Assembly: GCA_045642705.1 (NCBI GenBank)
Contig: JAZUJK010000014.1
Span: 1-48,722 of the forward strand
Source of the DNA: UBA1227 sp045642705
Lineage (GTDB): Bacteria > Bacillota > Clostridia > Oscillospirales > Acutalibacteraceae
Direction of reading: 5' to 3'
Length of the DNA: 48,722 nucleotides
Part shown: piece after piece, positions 20,731-29,393 of the stretch
Position numbering within the stretch: the first letter of the stretch is position 1
How the letters are laid out: every line of letters begins with the position of its first letter
Program-made: the position numbers and the translations under genes
The notes under the pieces: model-generated
Database searches by the model: none
What the model was told of the DNA's origin: nothing
Seen by the model: only the letters and a program-made list of their open reading frames with translations

Positions 20731-23344
20731 AAAAAGAGGCCTTCGGGCCTCTTTTTTTTATGATTGTTATCACTATCAATATAGCCAGTGAGACTATCGA
20801 AATTATGATTCCGAGTGTCATGCCACGTGGGCTATATTTCATATCTATCTGATGATGGCCGGCGGCTACCTTGACGCCGAGAAGGCCATCAGATATGGCA
20901 ACGATTGACTCTGGGTCCACGTCTACACCATCAATTTTGATGTTCCATGATTCATCATAATTGATGGATGTGTAGAGGAGCATGTCACTCGGTGCATCAA
21001 CTGTACCATGGATTTCAGTCTCAGTCATCTTGTCAACTTTCATTGCTCCACTGCTAAGTGTTGCATAACCTGCTTTGAAAGCTGCATCGTCAAGACCTGC
21101 TACGATTACATCAACATCGCCAGCACTCTCATCGTCCTTGATATTGACATCAACATAGATTGTCTCATCAACATTGTGACGACCGATATCAAAGATGTAT
21201 GGCTCGTCCTCAACAGTCTGGCTCTTTAGGAAATCGCCATCCTCATTGCGCATTGCAATTGTCTCAACAGTTGTGCCTTCTACATATACATAGAGACTCT
21301 CTGTCTTTGGTACATAGAATGAGAGGGTAAAGGAACCGCTCTCACCAGCAACAGTCTTGTTGTAATAGTATGAACCGGTATCATACTCATCACCGAAACT
21401 GTCGATGTTGTAATATTCAACTCCTGTAATTGGGAGGTTGTGGAATACCTCAGGCGCACCTGATGCTGTTGTCCAGTAATTGTTCTGTACAGCAAATGGA
21501 TCATCGCGGTCCGTCTTCCAATTTTCAAGTTCAGGATTTACAAGATATGCAATTGGTAGGCAATACTTGTTCTCATATGCATTGTAATCGCCTTTCTTGA
21601 AAAGCGGATTCCAATAGTTCTCATCGATATCAATAGCTTCACTGTTGTTGACAACATATTTTAGGCTATACATCGCATTGTATACAGGTGTCATTGGATG
21701 GTATGTATAACTATTGATATAGTTGCTGAACATACCGAGGTCTGACTGCATATTGGAGGACTTCTCATAAGCCATTGATGAGAATGTTGAGAGTCCATTA
21801 TAGCCAAACCAAGATGGGTCCATACGTGTTCTAAGATCTGTCAGCTCGAGACGATAGAAGCCATTGTTTTCTTTCTTATCAATCTCGTGTTTTAGTACTT
21901 GGAATGAACTGTATCCCTGTACATAGTCAGCCTTAGGCTGGTCTATGTCATAGTGGTCCGTGTTGCCGATTGCAATCTCTGCGAACATGAGACAGAGGAG
22001 AAGGCCAGCAGTAGCTTGCCTTGGGAACTTCTTGTCTCTGTATACTCGCAGCGCAATTGCATAGGCAACTACGAATGCGAGGCTTATGATTACAGCCTCG
22101 CGTCCAACCTTGTTGGAGCCCATCTCTTCAAAGAGGGCGATGAACGCGATTAGAATAATTCCTACTGTTAATACATCACGGCTTCTTATCTCATCGATGC
22201 GATTCATCGCCTTGATTGCGATAGAAAGAAGCACGAATGAATAGATGAATGAGAAGCGATAAGGAAGATCATTTGGTGCATGGAAACCATGCCAGATGAA
22301 ATTGATTACGTTTACGTTCATAGAGAGGAAGAGGATTATGAGAAGAACTGTTCTCGAAATTTTCTCTCTTAGTGGAATGCTCGGTGTGTAATAGTAGAGC
22401 ATAGCGAGCATTACAGTGATAATTCCACAATATACATTTGGCAGGACATCGTCGCCACTGCTACGAATCGTAGGCTCGAGACTTGTGAGATGATTGCCAA
22501 GGAAGTCAAAGACTGAGAAATATGTGGATACATCAGCAGGGAATGAGTCGGATGTTGCAGAACAAGATTTCAGGCAATAATAGATAGGAAGAAGTGCAAA
22601 TGCCATGAGTCCTGCAGCAAGAATGGAGTAGAGAATAAACCTGCCTGCTGAGATAAATAGGCGCTTACCGAAATCATATTTTCCTGCATAATAAACAACT
22701 GCATAGAGTACTGAGAATATGCATACCATGTATGCGATATAGTATGTGGAGAACATGAGGAGCGCTAGAGAAACAACATAGATAGTAGGTTTCTTGCCGT
22801 CAACTATTCTCTCGATACCGAGGACAATCAGTGGGAGGAAAACCATTCCATCGAGCCACATGAAGTCCCAATAATATGCTACGAAATAAGCTGAGAATGC
22901 ATAGAGCAGACCAAAGCCGGATGTTAGGAAACTAGATGTTTTATATTCATCAGATTCTTTGAGATAATATGTGAATGTGCTAGCGGACAGGGCAGCCTTG
23001 AGTGAAATGATAAACATGATTGCCTCTGTCGTATTGGTATGGCCATATATTAAGATAAATAGGGAAAGTGGGCTGGACAAGTAGTTGAAGAAGTTTCCAA
23101 GGAAACTACCGCCACCACCTGACTGCCAGGAGTATAGCAAGCTACCACCTGATGTCAGCCTGTCATATAGTTCTGCGAGCAGTGGTCCGTATTGATGATA
23201 CATATCCATTCTAAGGATAGTATTGTCACCAAAAGGCACCATGTCATAGCAGAAGGCTATGAGCAAAATAACACCAAATGATGCTGTAAATGCAATTATT
23301 ACATATATCCATTCCTTGAGGAACGGAGTGAGTTTTTCTTTCAC
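20687..23344 (-). CDS. YfhO-family large membrane protein, 885 aa
   Basis: The protein has the YfhO (PF09586) layout: an N-terminal membrane half with about a dozen helices (first at about 12-32), and the conserved early loop DMYHQYGPLLAELYDRL with SWQSGGGGSFLGNFFNYLSSPL. A large extracytoplasmic beta-rich domain follows (about 480-840), then one C-terminal membrane helix near 848-866. Family members are linked to sugar or lipoteichoic-acid glycosylation and resemble GT-C glycosyltransferases in their membrane half. The start is GTG 23344 with GAGGTG upstream. The last 24 codons or so run through the terminator hairpin (KKRGPKAS) and overlap the convergent gene; a stop upstream of the hairpin would be normal. 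There is an A8 run just before the hairpin. Confidence 0.9.
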   Translation of the reverse strand: MKEKLTPFLKEWIYVIIAFTASFGVILLIAFCYDMVPFGDNTILRMDMYHQYGPLLAELYDRLTSGGSLLYSWQSGGGGSFLGNFFNYLSSPLSLFILIYGHTNTTEAIMFIISLKAALSASTFTYYLKESDEYKTSSFLTSGFGLLYAFSAYFVAYYWDFMWLDGMVFLPLIVLGIERIVDGKKPTIYVVSLALLMFSTYYIAYMVCIFSVLYAVVYYAGKYDFGKRLFISAGRFILYSILAAGLMAFALLPIYYCLKSCSATSDSFPADVSTYFSVFDFLGNHLTSLEPTIRSSGDDVLPNVYCGIITVMLAMLYYYTPSIPLREKISRTVLLIILFLSMNVNVINFIWHGFHAPNDLPYRFSFIYSFVLLSIAIKAMNRIDEIRSRDVLTVGIILIAFIALFEEMGSNKVGREAVIISLAFVVAYAIALRVYRDKKFPRQATAGLLLCLMFAEIAIGNTDHYDIDQPKADYVQGYSSFQVLKHEIDKKENNGFYRLELTDLRTRMDPSWFGYNGLSTFSSMAYEKSSNMQSDLGMFSNYINSYTYHPMTPVYNAMYSLKYVVNNSEAIDIDENYWNPLFKKGDYNAYENKYCLPIAYLVNPELENWKTDRDDPFAVQNNYWTTASGAPEVFHNLPITGVEYYNIDSFGDEYDTGSYYYNKTVAGESGSFTLSFYVPKTESLYVYVEGTTVETIAMRNEDGDFLKSQTVEDEPYIFDIGRHNVDETIYVDVNIKDDESAGDVDVIVAGLDDAAFKAGYATLSSGAMKVDKMTETEIHGTVDAPSDMLLYTSINYDESWNIKIDGVDVDPESIVAISDGLLGVKVAAGHHQIDMKYSPRGMTLGIIISIVSLAILIVITIIKKRGPKASFFISFFAYFSSRKLS
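20729..20759. terminator. Bidirectional terminator with C(UUCG)G loop
   Basis: AAAAAGAGGCC (20731-20741) and GGCCTCTTTTT (20746-20756) close a TTCG tetraloop, flanked by A and T runs on both sides. It fits the end of the plus-strand membrane gene. On the minus strand it lies inside the YfhO-type reading frame, 40 bases before that stop codon. Confidence 0.93.
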
Positions 23345-23378
23345 CGTTTTAGCACCTCTATGCGAAATAGTTAGAATG

Positions 23379-23387
23379 AGTATAACA
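23379..23387 (-). promoter_or_regulatory. Extended -10 promoter of the YfhO-type gene
   Basis: TGT-TATACT on the minus strand (TATACT at 23384-23379), about 35 bases before the GTG start. The -35 region is AT-rich without a clear box. Confidence 0.45.
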
Positions 23388-23411
23388 TATTTTATATTAT
23401 TTATAAATATA

Positions 23412-23440
23412 TTGTTAAAGTTAAATTTATAGTATATAAT
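23412..23440 (+). promoter_or_regulatory. Sigma-A promoter of the asp23-nusB-recN operon
   Basis: TTGTTA (23412-23417), 17 bp, TATAAT (23435-23440). This is the only clear promoter ahead of twelve closely packed genes. Confidence 0.75.
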
Positions 23441-23478
23441 GACAGTAATTATGCATATTTATTCAGGGAGGTAACAAC

Positions 23479-23856
23479 GTGGCAGATTATAAAGTATCAG
23501 GTGGCCTTATCATTTCTGAGGACGTAATCGCAACTATCGCTATCAATGCAGCGAAGGATGTTGAGGGCGTAGCAGGACTTGGAAATAGACCAGCAGACCT
23601 ATATACAACATTCAAAGTTAATACTGAGAATATCAAGCACGTAAAAGTTACTATGTCAGATTATGACATAAAACTGCATATGTATCTCACTCTTGAGAAC
23701 TCCGCTAAGATCCAGACAGTTACAACAAATGTACAGAATGCAGTTAAGACAGCTGTACAGAATATGACTGGCCGAGTAGTTACAAGAGTTGATGTTACAA
23801 TTTCTGGTATCGCACAAGATGGCGACGGAAACTCTTCCGCAGAATCGAACCTATAG
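23479..23856 (+). CDS. Asp23/Gls24-family envelope-associated protein, 125 aa
   Basis: The Asp23/DUF322 pattern is seen: GGLIISEDVIATIAINAAKDVEGVAGL at 8-34, a middle beta strand KVTMSDYDIKLHMYLTL, then VTTNVQNAVKTAVQNMTGRVVTRVDVTISGI. Such proteins in Firmicutes are small, soluble or membrane-tethered, often next to nusB, and are linked to cell-envelope homeostasis and alkaline shock. The start is GTG 23479 with GGGAGG 10-15 bases upstream. The C-terminal tail is short and hydrophilic. It heads the long housekeeping operon. Confidence 0.92.
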   Translation: MADYKVSGGLIISEDVIATIAINAAKDVEGVAGLGNRPADLYTTFKVNTENIKHVKVTMSDYDIKLHMYLTLENSAKIQTVTTNVQNAVKTAVQNMTGRVVTRVDVTISGIAQDGDGNSSAESNL

Positions 23857-23864
23857 AATTTTAA

Positions 23865-23909
23865 ACGACAGACGTAACCCTCACGTAATCTGTCGTGAGG
23901 GTTTGTTTT
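23865..23909 (+). terminator. Attenuator-like alternating hairpins between asp23 and nusB
   Basis: A terminator-type hairpin AACCCTCACG (23876-23885) / CGTGAGGGTT (23894-23903) is followed by TGTTTT. A second perfect stem ACGACAGA (23865-23872) / TCTGTCGT (23889-23896) encloses the first arm and shares three bases with the second, so the two cannot both form fully (or would form a pseudoknot). This fits an attenuator controlling read-through into nusB and the genes behind it. Confidence 0.55.
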
Positions 23910-23921
23910 ATGGAGGCTTTC

Positions 23922-24317
23922 ATGAATAGAAGTCAAGAGCGAGAGCAGGCATTTATTTTGCTCTTTGAGAAGGAGTTCAATCCAGAACTTTCTCTCGATG
24001 ACATTTTAGAGATGGCTCTCGAATCAGAATTTATGCAACCTTCTGAGTTTACCAAGAAGCTCGCATCAACAACAATCAACAATATTGGCGATATAGATGC
24101 CAAGATTCGCGATTTCGCAAGCGGTTGGTCAATCGGAAGAATTACTAAGGTATCTCTTTCAATTCTCAGAATTGCAGTTTGTGAGATTCTCTTCCTTGAG
24201 GATATCCCAGTTTCAGTATCTATCAATGAGGCTGTTGAACTTGCAAAAGAATATGCGACCAAGGAGGACAGCCAGTTTATAAATGGCGTTCTCGGTAGCG
24301 TTGCCAAGTCATTATGA
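23922..24317 (+). CDS. nusB: NusB, transcription antitermination factor, 131 aa
   Basis: NusB pairs with NusE (S10) on boxA RNA to make rRNA transcription resistant to Rho and other termination. The all-helical NusB pattern is present: SQEREQAFILLFEKEF at the N-terminus, and LSILRIAVCEILFLEDIPVSVSINEAVELAKEYATKEDSQFINGVLGSVAK at the C-terminus. ATG 23922 has GGAGG five bases upstream at 23912-23916; the longer frames start inside the preceding hairpin. It overlaps the next gene by four bases (ATGA). Confidence 0.95.
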   Translation: MNRSQEREQAFILLFEKEFNPELSLDDILEMALESEFMQPSEFTKKLASTTINNIGDIDAKIRDFASGWSIGRITKVSLSILRIAVCEILFLEDIPVSVSINEAVELAKEYATKEDSQFINGVLGSVAKSL

Positions 24318-25249
24318 GTTATTTCCTCGGAATAGACACAAGCAACTATACGACGTCAGTTGCAATATATGACGACGTCACAGACAAGGTAATACATAGA
24401 AAGAAACTTTTGCCAGTGGCAATTGGTGAAAAAGGCATCCGTCAGTCCGATGCCGTATTTCACCATACACAGCAGGTGAGCGACTTGCTAAAATCGCTCT
24501 ACTCGGAACTTGATGTGCGAGTAGATGCGGTTGCATGTTCCGCTCGACCACGTTCTGTGAAGGGCTCCTATATGCCATGCTTTACAGTGGGAGAGACACT
24601 GGGCACAGCAATTGCGATAACGCTTGGTGTGCCATGTAGATTGGTCTCTCACCAGGAAGGGCATATAGTTGCAGCGCTATATAGCGCTGGTGCCATGGAC
24701 CTCTTAGGTCAAGAGTTTCTTGCTTTTCATGTATCTGGTGGCACGACAGAGAGTCTCTTCGTATCCCCGGATGATAGAACACCGGTTGCGGCGCGACTGC
24801 TTACCACTTCGTCAGATCTCAAGGCCGGTCAGGCAATAGATAGAGTCGGTCAGATGCTCGGACTTCCATTTCCAGCGGGACCAGAACTCGAGAAACTCGC
24901 ACTACAGTCAACACGTGAATTCAAGATTCGCGTCTCATCCAAGGACGGCAATCCTAGTCTCTCAGGTGTTGAGAATAAGTGCAAGGATATGATTGCCCGT
25001 GGCGAAGCACCTGAGGATGTCGCACTCTTCTGTCTAAAGTACATAGAGGCGGCTCTCATTATTATGGTTGATTATATCAAGGAAACCTATCCTGATTTGC
25101 CAATCGTTTTCTCCGGTGGTGTAATGTCCAATAGCATCTTGCAAAAGTCATTGGCATCTCACTGTGGAACCGCATATTTCGCAACCCCAGAATTCTCTGC
25201 TGACAATGCAGCAGGAGTAGCGATACTCGCAAAGGAGAATTTTAGATGA
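24314..25249 (+). CDS. TsaD/Kae1-like ASKHA-fold paralog, 311 aa
   Basis: The protein is related to TsaD (t6A tRNA modification): GIDTSNYTT phosphate loop at 6-14, H113 and H117 in SHQEGH (the two metal-binding histidines), HVSGGTTE at 139-146, and D297-N298 near the end. It differs from true TsaD in the central substrate loop (SARPRSVKGSYMPCFTVG instead of a GPGL-type motif) and is shorter (311 against about 340). I read it as the clostridial TsaD-like paralog found between nusB and xseA rather than the essential TsaD, which would be encoded elsewhere with tsaB and tsaE. Both ends overlap neighbours by four bases. Confidence 0.82.
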   Translation: MSYFLGIDTSNYTTSVAIYDDVTDKVIHRKKLLPVAIGEKGIRQSDAVFHHTQQVSDLLKSLYSELDVRVDAVACSARPRSVKGSYMPCFTVGETLGTAIAITLGVPCRLVSHQEGHIVAALYSAGAMDLLGQEFLAFHVSGGTTESLFVSPDDRTPVAARLLTTSSDLKAGQAIDRVGQMLGLPFPAGPELEKLALQSTREFKIRVSSKDGNPSLSGVENKCKDMIARGEAPEDVALFCLKYIEAALIIMVDYIKETYPDLPIVFSGGVMSNSILQKSLASHCGTAYFATPEFSADNAAGVAILAKENFR

Positions 25250-26442
25250 TTGATGCAAAACCCGAAGTATATACCGTATCGGGTCTCAACAATTACATCA
25301 AAACATTAATGGACCAGGATGTGTCACTGGGAGCACTTTTCCTCTCAGGTGAGATATCCAATTTCAAGGCTCATTCATCTGGTCATATGTATATGACTAT
25401 CAAGGATGACAAGTCAGCTATCCGTGCAGTTATGTTCCGCTCTAGCGCATCTAGACTTAAATTTATGCCAGAGGACGGAATGAAGATTATTGCATTTGGC
25501 AATGTCTCTGTATTTGAGCGAGATGGAACATATCAGTTCTATATCACCAATATGCAACCGGATGGCGTGGGTTCTCTTAGCATTGCTTTTGAGCAACTGA
25601 AAGAGAAACTCGAGAGAGAAGGTCTATTTGATATAGCATGCAAGAAGCCACTTCCGAAATATCCACGCGCCGTGGGTGTTGTGACGTCGCCAACTGGCGC
25701 GGCCTTTCAGGACATATGTAATGTCCTCGGCCGACGCTTCCCAATGAGCGACATCATAATAAGCCCGGCGCTAGTTCAGGGAGAAACGGCTCCGCCTTCG
25801 ATTTGTCAGGCACTGTCTGCACTCGATGACAGCGGCATGGCCGATGTCATTATTGTGGCGCGCGGAGGAGGCTCGATAGAGGACCTCTGGTGTTTTAATG
25901 ATGAGCGCGTAGCTCGCGCCATCTATGCTTGTAAAACACCTGTAATATCCGGCGTGGGCCATGAGACAGATTTTACAATCAGTGACTTCGTCGCTGATAT
26001 GCGCGCGCCGACACCTTCTGCTGCGGCAGAACTCGCTGTGCCAGATGTTATGGCGGAGCAGGATAGGATTAATTCGCTAACGCTTCGCTCTCGCTCACTG
26101 GTGGAGAACAGGGTGGCGACTTATAGAAAGCGTCTTGATTCAATAATGGGACGCAATGTAATGCAAGGTCCAATCGCTCTTATCAATGAGCGACATCTGA
26201 TGCTCGATAAGCTCGTTGATAATATGGATGCACTTCTCAGTGGCAGATTGCTAGTTGAGAGAAACAGACTGGGTGTTCTGACATCCAAACTCGATGCAAT
26301 ATCACCACTCAAGGTTTTATCCCGTGGCTATGCAATTGCGGAGGGACCAAATGGCATCCTGAAATCTGTCGATGATACAAAATCAGGCGATAGAATAAAA
26401 CTTACTCTGTCAGATGGCGATATAGATGCCACTGTGAACTAA
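25246..26442 (+). CDS. xseA: XseA, exodeoxyribonuclease VII large subunit, 398 aa
   Basis: It degrades single-stranded DNA to oligonucleotides together with several XseB subunits. An N-terminal OB-fold (about 6-100) contains LSGEISNFKAHSSGHMYMTIKD. The catalytic domain has VGVVTSPTGAAFQDI, ARGGGSIEDLW at 205-215 and GHETDFTISDFVADMRAPTPSAAAE. Long coiled helices follow and the tail ends with SRGYAI. The length is typical for Firmicutes. It overlaps the TsaD-like gene by four bases and precedes xseB by ten. Confidence 0.96.
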   Translation: MIDAKPEVYTVSGLNNYIKTLMDQDVSLGALFLSGEISNFKAHSSGHMYMTIKDDKSAIRAVMFRSSASRLKFMPEDGMKIIAFGNVSVFERDGTYQFYITNMQPDGVGSLSIAFEQLKEKLEREGLFDIACKKPLPKYPRAVGVVTSPTGAAFQDICNVLGRRFPMSDIIISPALVQGETAPPSICQALSALDDSGMADVIIVARGGGSIEDLWCFNDERVARAIYACKTPVISGVGHETDFTISDFVADMRAPTPSAAAELAVPDVMAEQDRINSLTLRSRSLVENRVATYRKRLDSIMGRNVMQGPIALINERHLMLDKLVDNMDALLSGRLLVERNRLGVLTSKLDAISPLKVLSRGYAIAEGPNGILKSVDDTKSGDRIKLTLSDGDIDATVN

Positions 26443-26452
26443 GGAGAATATA

Positions 26453-26650
26453 ATGGCTGATTTAACATATGAACAGGCAATGGAAAAACTCGAACAGATA
26501 GTCCTAAAACTAGAGGACGGCTCACTCGGTCTCGATGAGTCACTCAAATTGTTCGAAGAGGGTACAAAACTTGCAGCATTTTGCAATGAGTCTCTTACAT
26601 CTGCTGAACAGAAAATTATAAATCTTAATGGAGAAAAGGTTGGCGACTAA
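26453..26650 (+). CDS. xseB: XseB, exodeoxyribonuclease VII small subunit, 65 aa
   Basis: The short helical protein has the family pattern TYEQAMEKLEQIVLKLEDGSLGLDESLKLFEEGTKL, two antiparallel helices that bind XseA. AAGGAG is six bases before the ATG. It lies between its partner xseA and ispA, the usual order in Firmicutes. Confidence 0.95.
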   Translation: MADLTYEQAMEKLEQIVLKLEDGSLGLDESLKLFEEGTKLAAFCNESLTSAEQKIINLNGEKVGD

Positions 26651-26651
26651 T

Positions 26652-27536
26652 ATGAATGAAGAGTCAATTTTGCACTTTCAGTCCAACACTAATCTTATCA
26701 ACGCAACACTTGATGAATATCTATCCATCTATGATGCTGACTACCAGGTAGTCGCAGACGCTATGAAATATAGTGTTGAAATTGGTGGTAAGAGATTGCG
26801 CCCACTTCTCGCACTTGAGTTCTGTGAGATGTGTGGTGGCAATATATCAGATGTTCTGCCATTTGCTTGCGCTATTGAGATGATTCACACTTATTCTCTA
26901 ATACATGATGATCTCCCAGCTATGGACAATGATGATTATCGCCGTGGCAAGGAGTCATGTCATAAGAAATTTGGTGAGGCAAATGCAATCCTTGCAGGAG
27001 ATGCGCTTCTCACTTATGCATTCCAGGTTGCCGCAGATGGCGGTGCCAATCCTGCAATGACAGTAAAATGCGTTCGTGCACTTGCCAATTTCGCTGGTAT
27101 CTATGGCATGGTAGGTGGCCAGACAATGGACATCGCCAATGAGGACAATAGTGACCTCGATATAGATACACTAAGGCGTACACATAAGCTTAAGACAGGC
27201 GCACTTATCCGTGCAGCTTGTGAAATAGGATGCTCATGTGCTGTTGCAACATCTGAGCAATATGAAGCGGCTCGTGCCTATGCTGAGAATCTCGGCCTCG
27301 CATTCCAAATCGAGGATGATATCCTCGATGTTGTAGGCGATGCCAATGTACTCGGCAAGGAGATAGGCCAGGATGCAGAGAATGGCAAGGTGACATACGT
27401 CACATTGCTCGGCATCGATGGCGCCCGTGCTCTTGCCGACGACTATACTCGCCAAGCGCTCGCCACTATAGAAAAATTGCCTGGCAGTGAGAAACTCCAG
27501 GAACTTACGAAAAATCTCTTAGAAAGAAAGTCTTAA
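26652..27536 (+). CDS. ispA: IspA, geranyl/farnesyl diphosphate synthase, 294 aa
   Basis: It condenses IPP with allylic diphosphates to farnesyl diphosphate, feeding undecaprenyl and quinone synthesis. Motifs of trans-prenyltransferases are complete: GGKRLRP at 45-51, the first aspartate-rich motif DDLPAMDNDD from D86, GQTMD, and FQIEDDILD as the second. ATG 26652 directly follows the xseB stop with one base between; a longer frame from inside xseB has no better support. dxs follows after one base, placing isoprenoid supply and use together. Confidence 0.95.
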   Translation: MNEESILHFQSNTNLINATLDEYLSIYDADYQVVADAMKYSVEIGGKRLRPLLALEFCEMCGGNISDVLPFACAIEMIHTYSLIHDDLPAMDNDDYRRGKESCHKKFGEANAILAGDALLTYAFQVAADGGANPAMTVKCVRALANFAGIYGMVGGQTMDIANEDNSDLDIDTLRRTHKLKTGALIRAACEIGCSCAVATSEQYEAARAYAENLGLAFQIEDDILDVVGDANVLGKEIGQDAENGKVTYVTLLGIDGARALADDYTRQALATIEKLPGSEKLQELTKNLLERKS

Positions 27537-27537
27537 T

Positions 27538-29391
27538 TTGCAGTACAAGTATTTAAGTCGGATTAATTCTCCGAGCGATCTCAAGAAAATACCAATAACC
27601 AAGCTCGATGATCTCGCTGAGGAAATTAGAAACGAACTTGTCGAAACTGTTTCTAAAACAGGTGGACATCTCGCATCTAACCTCGGTATTGTTGAACTTA
27701 CCATTGCAATGCATCTAGTCTTTGATTCACCACGTGACCAGTTTGTATGGGATGTAGGACATCAGGTTTACACACACAAACTCCTCACCGGTAGATATAA
27801 GGACTTTGGTACATTGCGCCAGAACGGAGGGCTATCAGGCTTCCCTAATCCTGAGGAGAGCGCCCATGATATCTTCGCAGCAGGCCACAGTGGTACATCA
27901 ATCTCTGCCGCTTACGGTCTCTCAGTTGCTAAAACTATCAGTGGCAATAACTCCCACACCGTAGCGGTAATTGGCGACGGCTCGTGCACCGGTGGTCTCG
28001 TATATGAGGCTCTCAATAATGCTGGTCACTCCAATACCAACCTCATTGTCATCCTAAATGACAATGATATGTCCATATCCGACAGCGTTGGTGCCCTCGC
28101 AACATATCTCGCTAAGATTCGTACTAATCCGGTTTACTATCGCGCTAAGAGAACTGCAAAAGAAGTACTGAAATATATGCCTCGTGGCGAACAATTCTAT
28201 GATCTCGTTGATGACGGTCTAAAGACTGTTAAGAATAAACTCTATCGAAGCAATTTCTTTGAGGACCTAGGATTCCAATACATGGGACCACTTGATGGTC
28301 ACAATATCCATGAACTCGTACTTGGACTCCAGGCAGCCAAGGAATTCAATACCCCTGTATTGCTCCATATCAAGACAGTCAAGGGCAAGGGCTATTATCA
28401 TGCAGAGCACAATCCTGATGTCTTCCATGGCATATCCAAGTTCAATGTGGCAACAGGACAGCCTCTCTCATCGAGTGTTACTTATTCGGATATCTTTGGT
28501 GAGAAAATGTGCGAGATAGCAGAGCGCAACCAAAATGTATGTGGTCTCACAGCAGCTATGGCACTTGGCACAGGTATGACTGAGTTTGCAAAGCGCTTCC
28601 CAGATAGATTCTTTGATGTGGGTATCGCTGAGGAACATGCAGTGACATTCTCAGGTGGACTCGCAGCAGGCGGCAAGATTCCTGTATTTGCTGTCTATTC
28701 AACATTCCTGCAGCGAGCATACGACGAGGTCGTACATGATGTTGCAATGCAAAATAAGAAAGTCGTACTCGGAATTGACAGAGCAGGCTTCGTCGGCGAG
28801 GATGGCCGCAGTCACAACGGTCTACTTGACATAGCATTCCTTCGCTCTATTCCAGGTGCAGTAATCTATAGCCCTTCATCATTTGAAGAACTTCGTCTCA
28901 ATCTCGATATGGCTGTTGACGAGGGAGACGGTGTGACTGCTGTCCGCTATCCTCGCGGTGGAGAGGGATATGTACCTGATAAATTCGTACCATCCAGTGA
29001 GCCATATAGCATTTATGGCAAGAAGACAGCGCCAGTCGCAATTGTCACATTCGGTAGCCTCTATGGTGAGGCTGAGAAGGCAAGAGAGGCACTCCGCGCT
29101 TATGACATAGATGTCAAGATTGTCAAACTAAACCGCGTATGGCCAATTGATGATGGCGCAGTAGTTGCTGCTATGAAGGCCGATACAATTCTCTTCTATG
29201 AAGAGGGAATCAAGAGCGGTGGTGTAGGCGAGGCCTATGGCTCACGCCTCATGGAAATGAAATATACAGGCGACTATGCACATATCGCCGTTGATAACAC
29301 ATTCGTACACCATGCATCTGTTGCATATCTCCGTGAGGAGTTTGGTATGTCAGCAGACGAGATGGTAAAAGAAATTTTAAGGAGAGTATAG
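27538..29391 (+). CDS. dxs: Dxs, 1-deoxy-D-xylulose-5-phosphate synthase, 617 aa
   Basis: Dxs makes DXP from pyruvate and glyceraldehyde 3-phosphate with thiamine diphosphate, the first MEP-pathway step. The TPP motif starts at G146-D147-G148 (VIGDGSCTGG) and runs to LNDNDMSIS. The transketolase central domain has DVGIAEEHAVTF with the catalytic glutamate, and DRAGFVGEDGRSHNG. The start is a TTG at 27538, one base after the ispA stop, with only a weak GAAAG site, so translation is probably coupled to ispA. No ATG is near. Confidence 0.95.
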   Translation: MQYKYLSRINSPSDLKKIPITKLDDLAEEIRNELVETVSKTGGHLASNLGIVELTIAMHLVFDSPRDQFVWDVGHQVYTHKLLTGRYKDFGTLRQNGGLSGFPNPEESAHDIFAAGHSGTSISAAYGLSVAKTISGNNSHTVAVIGDGSCTGGLVYEALNNAGHSNTNLIVILNDNDMSISDSVGALATYLAKIRTNPVYYRAKRTAKEVLKYMPRGEQFYDLVDDGLKTVKNKLYRSNFFEDLGFQYMGPLDGHNIHELVLGLQAAKEFNTPVLLHIKTVKGKGYYHAEHNPDVFHGISKFNVATGQPLSSSVTYSDIFGEKMCEIAERNQNVCGLTAAMALGTGMTEFAKRFPDRFFDVGIAEEHAVTFSGGLAAGGKIPVFAVYSTFLQRAYDEVVHDVAMQNKKVVLGIDRAGFVGEDGRSHNGLLDIAFLRSIPGAVIYSPSSFEELRLNLDMAVDEGDGVTAVRYPRGGEGYVPDKFVPSSEPYSIYGKKTAPVAIVTFGSLYGEAEKAREALRAYDIDVKIVKLNRVWPIDDGAVVAAMKADTILFYEEGIKSGGVGEAYGSRLMEMKYTGDYAHIAVDNTFVHHASVAYLREEFGMSADEMVKEILRRV

Positions 29392-29393
29392 GT

